From assembly GCA_021307315.1 (NCBI GenBank), contig JAJSPD010000032.1, forward strand, positions 434,001 to 498,000: a DNA stretch of 64,000 nucleotides, given 5' to 3'. The notes under the pieces were generated by a model. The model made no database searches. It saw nothing but the letters and a program-made list of their open reading frames with translations, and was not told where the DNA came from. Shown here one piece after another: positions 24,335 through 36,003 of this stretch. Position 1 is the stretch's first letter, and each line of letters starts with the position of its first letter. The position numbers were made by a program, and so were the translations under genes. This stretch comes from Bisporella sp. PMI_857. Its lineage: Eukaryota > Ascomycota > Leotiomycetes > Helotiales > Helotiaceae.

Positions 24335-26161
24335 ATGAAGAATACAATGAGGGTGGATTTGTCAGATGACGAGATACCGCCATCGCGAGGTGACGGTGTT
24401 GGTTATCTTCCTGAGAATCAGCTTTTGGAGAGGGATGAGAAGATGGAGGAAAGATTGTTGCGGAAGATTGATATGCGGCTGTGTACTATTGCGGGAATAT
24501 TGTGTTCGCTGAATCTCCTGGTTCGTTTATCCTCGGCCTAATTTTCTTCAGGCTATTCTATGTTGAAAAAAAAACTACCTGAGAATTGTAAGAAGTAAGC
24601 TAATGGTTTTTGGATTAGGATTCGGGGATCATCAGTGCAGCAAGTGTCACTACTATCTTTCAGGATCTAGATCTAGGGAGCGGCAATAGATATGTAGAGT
24701 CTCCCATCCCCAGGACTCAGGTACTGGGCCGAGGGTGCTGATATATGAGCTAGTCAGTCTCAATCTTAGTATATACCGTCGCCTCCGTGACATTTCAACT
24801 CCCAGCCACGATAGCGGTACGATGGCTAGGTCCCAGAGTCATGTTCTCGGCAATAACTATTGGATTCGGTGTCATCACTCTAGTACGTCTCCCTCCTCTT
24901 CTAATCTACTTCGCAAGCTGAGAGAAGAAGTGTACGGCATTCATAACCACCTGGAGACAAATGATAGGAATGCGTGTCCTCTTGGGTATAGCACAATCTG
25001 CCATCTTTCCTGGCTTGAGCTACCTCATCAGCACGTGGTACACGAGAAAAGAACAGCAACTCCGCTATGCGTTTCTGCAGTCCGGGGAAGTGACGGTGGT
25101 CGGGCTGGGAGGATTCTTGAATTTCGGACTGAATAAGTTACATGGAAAGGGGGGATTGGCCGGATGGAGATGGATGTTTCTCGTGCAGGGCCTGCTTGCT
25201 ATTGGTACTCTCCCCCAGATTATGTTCTCACAGTTCTCTGACGACTTTAGTGATCGGAGTGCTGACGTATTTCTGGATTGTTGACTTCCCGGAAAACTCG
25301 CACCACAGCTTTCACTTTCTGTCCGCCGACGAGCAGGCATTAGCTGAAGCACGCATCACAGAAGATCGCGGTGACGTCAAAGCCGAAGAGTTCGCCTGGT
25401 CAAAATGTCTCGTCCACTTCAAGGATCTGAAAATCTACGGATTTTGTGCTCTTTTCTTCTGTAAGAGCATACCCCATGTCTCATGACTCATAGACCACTT
25501 ACTAACCAGTAACATAGGCCTTAATTTGGTTTCAACATCTCTCTCATACTTCCTTCCCATCATCCTACAGTCAGGTATGGGCTTCTCTACCGACCAGGCC
25601 ATTCTCCTCTCAGCTCCACCGTACTTCTATGCTGTTATACCTGTGGTTATCAGTTCGATCGTGGGCGATCACCTTCAGCTCCGGGGTCTTGTCATCACAT
25701 TCAACTGTATATGCACCGTCGTCGGGTTCTCCATGCTGGGTTTCGCATCGCAAAATGCCGTACGATACGCGGGAACCTATTTGGCGACTGGAGCATATGT
25801 CAGCAACTGGGCAGCCAGTGGGTTCCCCATTTAGATAACAGTGCCTGTTCTAAAAGTCACTGCTAACCTCAACAAAGTGAACGCATATCAAGCCTCCAAC
25901 ATCGTCGGTCAATGGAAGCGCGCGACCTTCGCTGCCGCAATAACAGCCTGCAACGGCCTCGGCGGTATCGCAGGCTCCTTCATCGTGCGCCAACCCGAGG
26001 CTCCACGGTATATCACCGCCATATGGGTTAGTATCGGGAGCCACATCATCATTATCGGCATCGTGGCCATCTTCACCTCTTACTTCTTCTTCGCAAACAA
26101 CCAGCAAAAACAAGGGTTCAGATTACTAGAACGCACTGTGGATTTCAGGTATACGTACTGA
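24335..26161 (+). CDS. Major facilitator transporter, Dal5/anion:cation symporter type
   Basis: The product is a 485-residue plasma-membrane carrier with about 12 membrane segments. Seven exons: 24335-24520, 24619-24693, 24754-24882, 24931-25204, 25251-25460, 25518-25817 and 25878-26161. All junctions keep frame and remove the apparent stops. Family blocks include GMRVLLGIAQSAIFPGLSYL, STWYTRKEQQLRYAF, GWRWMFLVQG, and near the end NAYQASNIVGQWKRATFAAA followed by IVRQPEAPRY. These match the allantoate/nicotinate-type ACS carriers. After TM1 the sequence reads LDSGIISAASV instead of the common DRxNIGNA, which marks a distinct subgroup. The protein ends FRYTY, a frequent end in this family. The substrate cannot be inferred; small organic anions or vitamins are typical. 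Confidence 0.88.
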
Positions 26162-26251
26162 GGTGACAGGATGTAAAGTAATATTGGCATGAAGCTTTTA
26201 AAGAAAAGGTGTAAATGGCGATATAGTAGGAAAACAAAAAAGGCAAAAAGA

Positions 26252-26321
26252 GGTTCGACGGTGATTCGAACACGGATCTTAGGCACTGCAAACACACGCT
26301 TTACCACTAAGCCACCGAGCC
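26252..26321 (-). tRNA. tRNA-Cys(GCA), possibly degenerate
   Basis: On the minus strand a 70-base cloverleaf can be drawn: acceptor GGCTCGG, D arm GCTT/AAGC, anticodon loop TTGCAGT (anticodon GCA, Cys), T loop TTCGAAT, and 3' acceptor strand TCGAACC. The A-box (GGCTTAGTGG) and B-box (TGTTCGAATCA) are recognisable. The acceptor, anticodon and T stems each hold one mismatch (C-A, T-C and C-C). The C-A pair would be explained by a single G to A change. It could be a working diverged tRNA or a decaying copy. It lies between the MFS gene and the second LtrA-like gene. Confidence 0.6.
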
Positions 26322-26909
26322 ATTCAGGTTTTGAGGTTAGAAATAAATTGTGTTATTGCGCCACTTATCGTGCTGTTGAGCTCGTCCAGCAGGCAGGTTA
26401 CTCAAATGGTGTGGGAACGGCGTCTACCTGTCAACGAGCTGAAAATGGAGAGTAGGGCCGGGGTGAGAGATAGTCCACACATAGACATTTCCATTATGAT
26501 AGTATGATTGAAACATATCGATACTAGCTATGGCATACCCATATTTTTTCTATGATATTCTCTTTCCTTACTCCGTTCCTAATCACCTATTTAAGATATG
26601 TTGTGGATTGACTGCATGCTCGCACGAGCTTGTGGACGTTTCTTAGATCTTCTTTGACAAGGTTCCCAAACCCTCGAATCCGGTTGCAGCTCTACGTTTC
26701 GCAACGTTGTTAATTATATTTATGGGGATTCTGCCTCCAACCAATGAAGATTTATCGAATGTACAGGTAGTCCGAGAGGAGTTAGCGAACCCCGTTCTTG
26801 GGGCCTAGTCAGAGTGTGATAAGCACGTCCATATGTCAACTCAAGATACTGGCAAGTTCATGGATGAATCGTAAGCAATAGGCATTAACTACGTGATGCC
26901 TAGACGAGT
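26322..26909. other. Intergenic region between the tRNA-Cys-like gene and the second LtrA-like gene
   Basis: About 0.6 kb of AT-rich DNA. Apart from the tRNA's upstream flank on its left and the LtrA 3' UTR on its right, I see nothing in it. Confidence 0.6.
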
Positions 26910-29047
26910 TCAGCTCAACTCATACATCCCTTTCTCTCCTTTATTACTAAACCTCTCGACGTTGATCGTCGTCCCATCCTTGAGATGACTCTCCAAGTCC
27001 TTCTTACTAATTCCGCATTTGGCGGTGTATTTACACTGCCGCTTCTCCCCAAACCACCGGTCATCCCTGCAACTCATGCCCCAGAGCTCCACCAGGAGAA
27101 CCCAGATAATCAGTCCCGTGACAACACTGATCAGTTGCAAACTGTTCAGCTTATCTGCAGTTGGAAGACAGAACAAAATAACGCAGACGATAGCGCGGTT
27201 AGCCAGCCTGTATCTCTTCTTGATCCTCTCCCCAGCAGGAGCTTCCTTGTGTACGTGCGTCAGGCTTATGACACCCATCATGAGCAAGGCAAGCCCAAAA
27301 CCCACACAGTAGAACCAGCGCAAGCCGGAGGGAATCTCGTGCTCCGATTTTTCGGCGTAGAAATGTGTTAGATCGTGCTCGTCGGCATCTGGACAATCAG
27401 TTGCCATGACGAGTCTTGAGAGGGCGGCGCCACCGAGAACATAGGACATAATGAATGGGAGATGGATTGCACCCCATACGACGGCTATTTTCTTGTCAGC
27501 AAGTTGGCAACAGCGGGTGAGAGTGAGAGCAGTAGGTACCGGAGACCACGCTTCGTCTAATGGCGTGCGTGTATAAATCGGCACCGTCGAGTTCGAAATA
27601 TATCCAGTTGAAAACAAAGGCTTGTAGTAAACCAAGTATCGCTTTCCCAAAGAATGCATTGAGCCCAAAAGATGAACTATTTTGGTAGAGAATTGCAACT
27701 ACAGAGTATCCAAACACGAGAGACACGAAAGCGTTTGTGCGCTCAGTTTTATGTTCTATGTTAACTGCGGGATAGAATTCGAAGATCTTGTCTGACCATA
27801 CCCCTAGACGAGCCGAAATTCGTTTTGCGCCTCTAATGATTGCTATAATAAACACACCTCCCGTCAGATCAAGGAAGATCGCCATCCAGATGATAGCGAG
27901 CCGGTTAGGCATTTCCACGTAGATGGAACCAATCCAGAGAATACTAGGTACCAACGCAAGGATAGCTTGCACGATCATCATGCCTCTTACCATGGGTACT
28001 AGACTCGCCATCGCGAGACAGTACCCACCCATAAAGAGGCGCGCAGCAAGAAAGAAAGCTACTAGTTGGGAATAAGTATGCTCAAAAGCCTCAAGCATAT
28101 TGGTAGTTAAACCGAAAAGACATGCCATGATGAAGAGAATGCTGACGCGTTGGATGATGTCGTCGGTCTCGAACCAGGAAACTAGCAGAGAGAGGTCGGA
28201 CCAGAGTTTCCAGGACATGATAAAGGTTACACTAAAGCGAAGGAGCTCGCTTCCAACCGGGGCCTCAGAGGCATGGTCTCCGTTGATGGCGAGGATGCCA
28301 ACGTATCTTAGGCTGTGAGAACTATGATCGGAAGGTGTAAATGAATGGACTTACAAGAGATCTACGAAGAGTTCGAACGAAGCTACCTCTGCTTGGTCGG
28401 ATGCTCTCCATAGGAGTCCTTTATGGAAATATTGCCTCACAGTTGGCTTTCAGAAATTAGCTTAACAGATCTCACAAAAGTGCATACATATGTTAACTTA
28501 CCTTCTTGTAAATCTTCATGATCTTTCCATTCCGCTTTTCTGCACTCCAATCTTTCTTCTCATGCGCATCATCCCCATGCAAACTCGCCGCACTACTCCC
28601 AGGAGTTGAATGATCATCATAAGTGCGCAGATGAGCGCTATAACCATACTTGCTAAAATTTGCATCCAAGCTCACCGCATGGTCAGTTAGCATATGCAGC
28701 TCGCTCCCTAACGCGTCGAGCTCGGCACGCACGTGCTCGAATTCGTCATACGCTTCGCCATGCTTTTCTCGGAGGCTCTGACGTCGGGTCTCATGGTGGC
28801 TATGTGCTTCTTTCAGAGCGGATAAGTGCTCGGGCGAACCACTGATCACGAGGTCGAAAGGCGTATCTTGGGGGACGACTGCGAGGCGCTGGCGTAGGGA
28901 ATCGGCTTCTTCTGGGGAGAGCGCAATGTGTACTTTCCGCCCGTTGGGGAGAAAAAAGTGTCGGAGACGCTTGCCACGGTGGTGATGGCCATGGATACTT
29001 TCTGCGCCGAGGGTGATGCCGCTGGTAGTAGTCGGGGTGGTGGACAT
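26910..29047 (-). CDS. LtrA-family (low temperature requirement A) membrane protein, complete
   Basis: The product is a 659-residue polytopic membrane protein. Minus-strand exons are 28502-29047, 28355-28446, 27540-28306 and 26910-27484, with introns of 55, 48 and 55 bases and all junctions in frame. Residues 1-182 are soluble and polar, including a His-rich start (HGHHHRGKRLRHFF). The LtrA core follows: LLWRASDQAEVASFELFVDL, LYVGILAINGDHA, MSWKLWSDLSLLVSWFETDD, NIEHKTERTNAFVSLVFGY, NWIYFELDG and WGAIHLPFIMSYVLGGAALS. The E-x2-S-FELF-DLL and FET-D-QR blocks are the family hallmarks. Fungal members have no clear biochemical role; bacterial LtrA was named from a cold-growth defect. The partial gene at 1-869 is a distant paralogue. 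Confidence 0.88.
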
Positions 29048-29774
29048 GCTGACCTCTACACGGGATACCAGTCCACCTTCAAAAACAGCTGTATAGAGAG
29101 CACTTGCGCTGTGGTTGAAATAAGAAAGAAACTAAAAAGCACAAGGCCCCATTGCAGTATAAATGTTCATAGCGGACTAGTCCCATAGGGCTTGGCTCCT
29201 ATGCAAGCTGATTATGTGGTATGCACTTGCATGGGTTCTGGACTCCCTTTTGTTGCTATCCTAGACGAGGCTGAACTTAGTGAACCGTGACGGAGATTTT
29301 GTACCAATTAGCTAGTCTCTAGACGAAACAACGTTCGGGTTGACCAGTGTCAGCCATTCCGCATCATTACAAAAATGCCGAATTAGGTATGGCCGGGAAA
29401 GCAGAAATTATAATGCATTTCGCATACCCGACCATCTTCACCCGCACGGCTTTTAGATGTCTGGCGCTAGTACCAGAATAGAAAATGGACGGCAAGGCAT
29501 GATTGGCTTATGAAAACGGACATTTTCCACCACACTAGTCTCATTTTCAAACAAGACTAAGTGATGTCTCTTTCTGTACAAGTATTCTTTCGAGCCTTGC
29601 AGCTTGGTGTCGGCTCACTATAGTAGAGTTGAACAGCGTACACAATCCTTACAAATACAACAGCGCCGGTACAATATTCTACAAAGCATCCCGCGTCGTC
29701 CCCTTTGCTCCAGTGATGCATCCATTCCGTGTTCATACCTATGCATATCATCCACTTTGGCCCCATACCCAATT
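29048..29774. other. Intergenic region between the second LtrA-like gene and DNM1
   Basis: About 0.7 kb holding the LtrA promoter on the left and the DNM1 3' UTR on the right. Small ORFs near 29557-29954 overlap the DNM1 end and are shadows. No RNA gene was seen. Confidence 0.6.
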
Positions 29775-32374
29775 CTATATTCCAACCTCACCAACGATCT
29801 TTGCGGCTTCTTTGTAGGTCTTGAGCAGCTTCTCGCACTTCTCCCGTTCCTTCTTGACTGCATCATCCTCGTACAAGAGCTCGTCGAACATTGTCTCCTT
29901 GTAGAGCTCACTGACCAGGCGATTCTGTACCGCGTCTTTCGAATGGTTGACTAGAAGATGCATCACAGCTTTGGGTACCTGATCGGCTATCGACTCCCTT
30001 ACAATATTGAAGTATGATGAGATAAGTGCTCGAATGAGTTCGGTTTCCATCGCTTCACGATCTGTGAGAGCTGGTTCTTGACTTTCGCCCTGTTCCTATG
30101 AATTAGCCGCTGCTTTCACATACATATAATCTAACTTACAAAAGGCGAATTGTAATCGTAATCTCTTTGCGCTTTGCCTAAAGCGTAATCGTCTTCTTTT
30201 GATTGTTGGGCTGGCGTCCTATGAACAGTTCGCTCATCTTGCCGCCGAATGCTCTGACTGAAACTAGGCTCCTGGCTTTGGCTCACATGTCTGCCAAGGT
30301 TTGGATTCTGCAATGCCTGGCCAGTTCCACCCGTAGGCAGTCCACCTTCCTTTCCAAAGAAGTAGTTCAGGAACGAGTCCCGCGCACCACCTGCAGCTTG
30401 ACCATTGAATCTTGGTGGCGAGCCAGACCTTCCCACGCCATTCATCGTGGACATAATACCACTGGTACCATTCTGACGAATTGCTGGTGACATACTCCTT
30501 GTGCCTTTGTGCACATTCTTTCGTTGAGGTAGATTCTCAACCTTGTCGAGATTAGTTTCCTCGTCTTCTTCCGGCGTGTTGGCACCATTGGTTTCACCAA
30601 GCTCCTTCTGTCGCCGTCGTTCGCGCTTCTCTCGTTCTGCTTGGATAAGAGCCTTGCGCTCCTTTTCTTGCTTATTGCTCACAACATTGCTCATAGCTGC
30701 GGCAGCACCGAGAAAATTTGGATGATTAGTATTGATGTAGGCTCGTTGAATTGAAATGAGGGATTCCACGTAGCTGGAAGCTGGACCAAGCCTTTCCCGA
30801 AGAAGATCTGACACCACTTCGATGAGTTTGGCTTGTAACCGAGGAAATCGAGTCAACTCTGTTGACCCGCAAGTATGGCAAATCTTGATGAGCTCCTCAT
30901 AAACAAGCTCAACACATCTTTGGCTAGGCACTTCTAATAATTTAATCTGTGGCTTGACCAAGAGATCAAACGCAAGCTCGGGTACAAAAAGACTAGGGCG
31001 AGGTCCGGTGGAGTTTCTAATAGCTGTTCGAATATCAACCGCAGAGAGATTGCTTGTAGGGTCGATAGTTTCCAGAGAATTACCAAAAACGTCGTTAAAT
31101 ATGTAGTATATCCTTGCGCCTCCACAGAGCTCCTTTGTTGATATCTCTGTCGAAGTACCATCGATTGATGAGATGAAGGACGACGCAAACCTCGTCATCA
31201 GCTGTAGAACTAGCGATCCTCTATGTTCCTTGCCGCTAAAGTGCATATCCCCATAACTTGCAAGCTCCTGTTGTGTTTGGCCCATCAACGTGTTGAGGCG
31301 TGCCTTAATATCTGGCAGACGCTCCCGGATGTGTGCCATTAATGTTGTGTTCAAGCTCTTTGCTAAGAATTGTGTTCCACATCTGGTAGCCATATTCCTG
31401 TATGCTGGGTGGTGCTTGAAGAAATCGGCCTCCGACTTCAAAGCCTCTGCAAGTGACTTGTTTCCCTGTATATCTTGTTGCGATCGGTTCACAACGCCAA
31501 TGAAACCAAGTTTCAGAGGGTATACCCTTCCCGATAGAATATCAAGAGCATTTGTTCCATGGTCCATAAGATCGATTTTCGTGAGAACACCAATAGTTCT
31601 TCGCCCGAGGGGATCAACATGACGTGCAAGCTTTAGCGCTTCCGAGTTTACGATATCATTGTTCGCAGGAGATACTGCTAATATAATACTATTGGGTTTC
31701 GCAATGTATTCTGAAATGAGGTTGCGGGTCTGCTTCTCAATGTCTGTAGGCTGATCTCCGATAGGTACCTAGGATGGTTAAGTCTATGTCGCCAATAACT
31801 CTAGAACGAAGTTATTACCTTTGTCAAACCAGGGAGATCAACTAGTGTCAAACTCAGCACATGAGGTGAGTAAATTTTCAAGTTGATGGGAGACCGATTA
31901 ATGCCCTTGTTATTTCCTGCTATCCTTGCTGTCTCATTCTCGATTTCCCTCTTCACATCTTGAAATTCGGTGAATCTTCGGTTTGGAATGTGATGAAACT
32001 CTGCCCATTCTGGTTGTGTTGCAACACTGTGTGCTGTATGAGCTTCTGGCGCATCCGCGTCCTCTGATGGAACATTTATGAGCTGGAGAATGAGCGGCCT
32101 CCGAGTAACAATGCCACTTCCGCGAGGAAGAAAATCTCTGCCAACAATGTTCTCAAGGACTGAAGATTTTCCGGAAGACTGTGATCCTACGACAACCTAG
32201 ATCACAAGTTAGTGGTAGCTCAACCGAAGCACATAACATCCTTGCGCGTAGACTAAATGGAGGTGCGAGACTTGCAATTTGCGGAAGATCCAGGCTATCA
32301 TTGCCGATGGTGTTGAAGACAAGATCCTGTAACTTGTTGACTATGCCCAACAAGTCTTCTCCAAGGGCTGCCAT
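29775..32374 (-). CDS. DNM1: Dynamin-related GTPase for mitochondrial and peroxisomal fission (Dnm1/Drp1)
   Basis: The product has 808 residues. Minus-strand exons are 32276-32374, 31819-32196, 30140-31768 and 29775-30095. The first intron (32197-32275) is of GC-AG type, donor GCAAGT, and is needed to join LDLPQI to [11 protein letters not shown]. The GTPase domain carries G1 GSQSSGKS (37-44), the TRRP switch, G3 DLPG (153-156) and G4 TKID (222-225). The middle domain follows, then a variable insert-B region (about 550-690) and the C-terminal GED completed by the last exon. The N-terminus [19 protein letters not shown] and the insert fit Dnm1 rather than Vps1. The protein should assemble into rings on mitochondria and peroxisomes through Fis1-type adaptors. 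No defects were seen. Confidence 0.95.
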
Positions 32375-33790
32375 CCTGCCTTGTAATCGCCAAAATCAGT
32401 ACCTGCCAGGCAGAATTACATATGTAAACCAAAGCTTTTCTGAGCTCCAGTCAAGGTGCAGCTTACAGGCGTTGGGCAAAGTTTGTGGATCGTCGATAAG
32501 AAGAGGAAGCGGCAGCTAGAACGTACGCGTCGGAATCGAGACTGATGATTCTGGCACGTGGCACGCGGCGCTGCCTAAAGAGTCACCAGAGCAAGCTCAC
32601 TAAAGTAATACTCAATAGTAGCAATTGACTTCGACTAAAGTAAGTGTAAGGAGTGCAATGAAATTCACAATAACAACATAGGAGGCTTGACCTGACCTCA
32701 AAGTCACAAATTTCCAAGTTCATGCGAACGCCACATCACTAGCCACTCCTCTGTTTATAAAAGGTTTAACCGATGATCCTAGTAACACATTGGCATTGAT
32801 GGAGATGATGACAATGACATACTCATAAATAAGCGAGGGACAAAGCAAAGTTATCAAAACATTACCGCCACGTGTTTAAGAAAATGGTGCTCTAATTAAA
32901 GTGCTATCATCCATAGAATTAAACCGCTTTATATCCAGGCCAGTGCTGAAAGCTCTATATTTTCGCCTATTTCTCCTTGCAAAGATGGCCGTCTATGTAC
33001 ACCGGCGAAGTTAAAATTGTATTTTTATTGTTCTGTAGCTGCTTTCCTAGCTATCGCACTGGCCTTTGTCAATTAATGATACTTGCGTTCGTTGACCGGC
33101 AAGGCTGTTCCGGGTTTATATCCCTATTTTTCAAGCTCACTCAATTACTATCTATCAAAGAGTCTGTGTCCTAGAAGCTCGGTTTCTCTAGTGCTCAACA
33201 TGAAAGCTTATCACAAAGCCTGTTCTAGATAATTCTTAGTTTCTGCGATAGATGTACACTTAGAGCCGTCGCAATACGTCAGGAGACTAAGCGTCGAGGT
33301 GAGACTCTAAGTCTCTCGCCACTTCTATTCCTAAGCCTGCCTTCTGATAGCGACATCATAGTAGGCGCATACTTATGAATTCCCAGGTTTTTCTGTGGTG
33401 ACCTTCGCAATGATGTAAATTAACATAGCAGATATAGCCGCCTATCCAATAGACACGCGAAACACTTGGTATCTTTATTCGTCGCACTTTCGCTCCACGC
33501 TGAATATATCTCTAAGAAGTACACCAGTTGCACATATCAATTCACCAATCCGTGCTCGCAAAAAGTGCGGGTTGCTTATATGTTTTGTCTGTAATTCGAG
33601 CTACATCGCAACTTCTCGCAATACACGCTCCTTCCTACGCGGACAGTATCGCGATTCTATCTAGAAGTATCAACCTCAGCATACACCAGCGGAAGTCTAC
33701 CTTGAACGGGATAGCCTAATATGACCTACTCGGGTTCTCTTTTACTATTATCGACCACACGTTGCTATAGACCAAGCCCAATATACCATC
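32375..33790. other. Intergenic region between DNM1 and an F-box gene (divergent promoters)
   Basis: About 1.4 kb with no supported gene. Small ORFs at 32977 and 33528 lack any domain. A short GC-rich block (32548-32575) lies about 180 bases upstream of the DNM1 ATG. Confidence 0.6.
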
Positions 33791-35176
33791 ATGAACAGGT
33801 CAATTATGGCTGTCTATTGTGCTCAAGATTATACCCAAGGTCAAGACATTATTCTTGACACTTCTGATAACACTTTATCACAAATGCCTATGGATCTCAG
33901 TTCTGCTAATAATTTCACCGAAGATCAAGACATGGCTCTTGACAACTCCGATTCATTCTATCCATCACCTGAGGAGCTATCATCACTCTCAGCAGCCTCA
34001 TTGTTTTCTCTTATTTCGAGCAGTGTTATAACTCATGCCTCCAGCGGCTTCGCCAGTCTACCGACTACACAAGATGGGAGCGCTCGCTACTCCGGTCTCA
34101 ACTCTATACCTTCATCTGGCAATGCTCGGGTAGGCATTGGTGCATCCGAGCCTATTATATCCTTCCAAACTCCAACAGCCACAAGTGTCACTTACAACGG
34201 TGAGCCTTCAGCTGTCAACTCCCCTTTTAACACTGGCATCCCAACCAGCACTACGCCGTTTGGAGCTTCGGTCGGCAATGCTATATCTCGCGTCTTTGAA
34301 TCCTCAGAAATCGGTTCTCAACCTAGTCTCACTGCATCTATAAATGCTACTTCATTTAATATTTCAGTGCGCTTCACATCTTCCTCGAGTACTGCCCTCA
34401 TAAATAATGCGGGTGTGACTGTCGGCACCCAACCTAGCATTCATGGCGCGCTTACATCTCAACCTCGACCTGCCACAGATCTGTTCCCTTTAAAAAGCCA
34501 GAGAGTCAATCCTCAATCTCTCAATGATGGTCCTGGAGATGCTCAACCTACTAATGAGGACACTTATGCCGAAGAAACTAAAGATGAAAGCGCTTCACTC
34601 ACCACTTTCCATGGGCAACAATATCAAGCCACATATGCTCCGGCTTATGTCGTTCTGAACACATTGAGCCTTACTCAGCAAAGGTCTAACTTATGTACTA
34701 CTCCAGCAAGGCGCTTTTCTCAAAACAACAGCCCTAAATCAAAGATTCACAGACCTGTGATCATTCAGATAAGAAGCCCTGACCAGACTAGAGCATGGCA
34801 AAGCACTCCCGGAAGCACAGTTGCAATACTCCCCAACTTGCTACTAGATATTAAGCTCGAGATTCTCGATCGCCTTGAGCCTGTAGACTCTGCGATCCTC
34901 GGACTTACTTGTAAGACTCTCTATAAGGCCCATTGGAAGCATTACGGAAAGGTCTACCTTTGGGATCAACCACGTTATAGTGAAATTCGCTTGTCCTTAT
35001 GGCAGCGCTTGGAAGACTGGATGGCCCCTGGCTATACTTGGGGACTTGATGATATTCATTTCACTGGCATCTACAGATTCCTCCCAACATATCGTGTTAA
35101 ATCTTTGGCTATTCTACGCCGAAGCGGCTATAATGCACTTGTTGAGGCAGAGAATGCGGTGAGAAGACGGGAGTGA
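33791..35176 (+). CDS. F-box-like protein with long Ser/Thr-rich N-terminus
   Basis: A single-exon protein of 461 residues. Residues 1-340 are low complexity, rich in Ser, Thr, Asn and Pro, and likely disordered. They include a diverged internal duplication near the start (QDIILDTSD and QDMALDNSD around MPMDLSS). A cyclin F-box-like segment follows at about 346-388 (LPNLLLDIKLEILDRLEPVD, then LGLTCKTLYKAHW), which would bind Skp1 in an SCF ubiquitin ligase, and a short C-terminal region of about 75 residues without clear repeats. Substrate recognition could lie at either end. The architecture is unusual in placing the F-box near the C-terminus. Such fungal F-box genes are numerous and fast-evolving, so the role is not predictable. 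Confidence 0.7.
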   Translation: MNRSIMAVYCAQDYTQGQDIILDTSDNTLSQMPMDLSSANNFTEDQDMALDNSDSFYPSPEELSSLSAASLFSLISSSVITHASSGFASLPTTQDGSARYSGLNSIPSSGNARVGIGASEPIISFQTPTATSVTYNGEPSAVNSPFNTGIPTSTTPFGASVGNAISRVFESSEIGSQPSLTASINATSFNISVRFTSSSSTALINNAGVTVGTQPSIHGALTSQPRPATDLFPLKSQRVNPQSLNDGPGDAQPTNEDTYAEETKDESASLTTFHGQQYQATYAPAYVVLNTLSLTQQRSNLCTTPARRFSQNNSPKSKIHRPVIIQIRSPDQTRAWQSTPGSTVAILPNLLLDIKLEILDRLEPVDSAILGLTCKTLYKAHWKHYGKVYLWDQPRYSEIRLSLWQRLEDWMAPGYTWGLDDIHFTGIYRFLPTYRVKSLAILRRSGYNALVEAENAVRRRE

Positions 35177-36003
35177 ATAGAGTGTAAGCAAGCCGAACCT
35201 GGAACTTGAGAAGGGATCGTACAAGAATGCAGAAGTAAGGACGCATGTCAGCCTGTCAAGATGGAAAGGCATCATCTCAGTAGGTGTAAAAAGAATAGCG
35301 ATAGGGAAGCACGGAAGGAGATATTATCTGCCCATCCGCACCATCCGCACTTCTGTTATGGAGCTTCTAAGTAAACTGCGGTCCCCAATAAGATGCTTTA
35401 TAATGGCTAAGGTCTTATTTATCTGCACAAGTTCTCGTTACCATGCCCGTACATACTCCGGAGGCTCTTTAATAGCCTCTTTCTAGATATCATTCGCAAA
35501 CAAGTTCGTTATAAAAACTGTCGGTCCCTTGGTGTTGTGAGATCTGTACCTGTTTGGTTTGCTGTTCTTTGGCCGTCACTGACTTAGACTGTGGGTGTGG
35601 GTAGGAACCTAGAGCTCAGAATGTTAGGCGTAATACAACCGCTCTCACCCAATAAGATTTAGTTGTGTTATATCCCTACCTCTATTTCATATCTTCGCTA
35701 TGCAGGAGGAAAATAAACATCACGTGTTGTAGCCTCTGGTGCTCTCGGATCGGCATCATTGGCTAATCAGCATTATGACGTCCGCTAGTATGACCGTTAA
35801 GGAACAATTTAAACGCCACTTCTCGTAGTTCTAATGATTTGCATTGAATTGAATTCTTTGTTAATTTAACCTGTCGAAAATCAAGGTGTAAATACAATCC
35901 GTCTTCTATGTGCTATGCATATACCAGAGCCTTTTCCTGGCTGCCGAACATCAAGCTATTCTTGGGGACAGCAATAAAGCACTCGATGAGATCAAGAAAT
36001 CGT
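35177..36003. other. Intergenic region between the F-box gene and the PEBP gene
   Basis: About 0.8 kb. I see no gene, RNA or notable repeat. It contains the F-box 3' UTR and the PEBP promoter. Confidence 0.6.

Noticed and set aside
25818..25877. Premature stop in the MFS gene
   Set aside because: It lies in a 60-base intron (GTGGGT donor); splicing gives the conserved NWAAMNAYQASNIVGQW.
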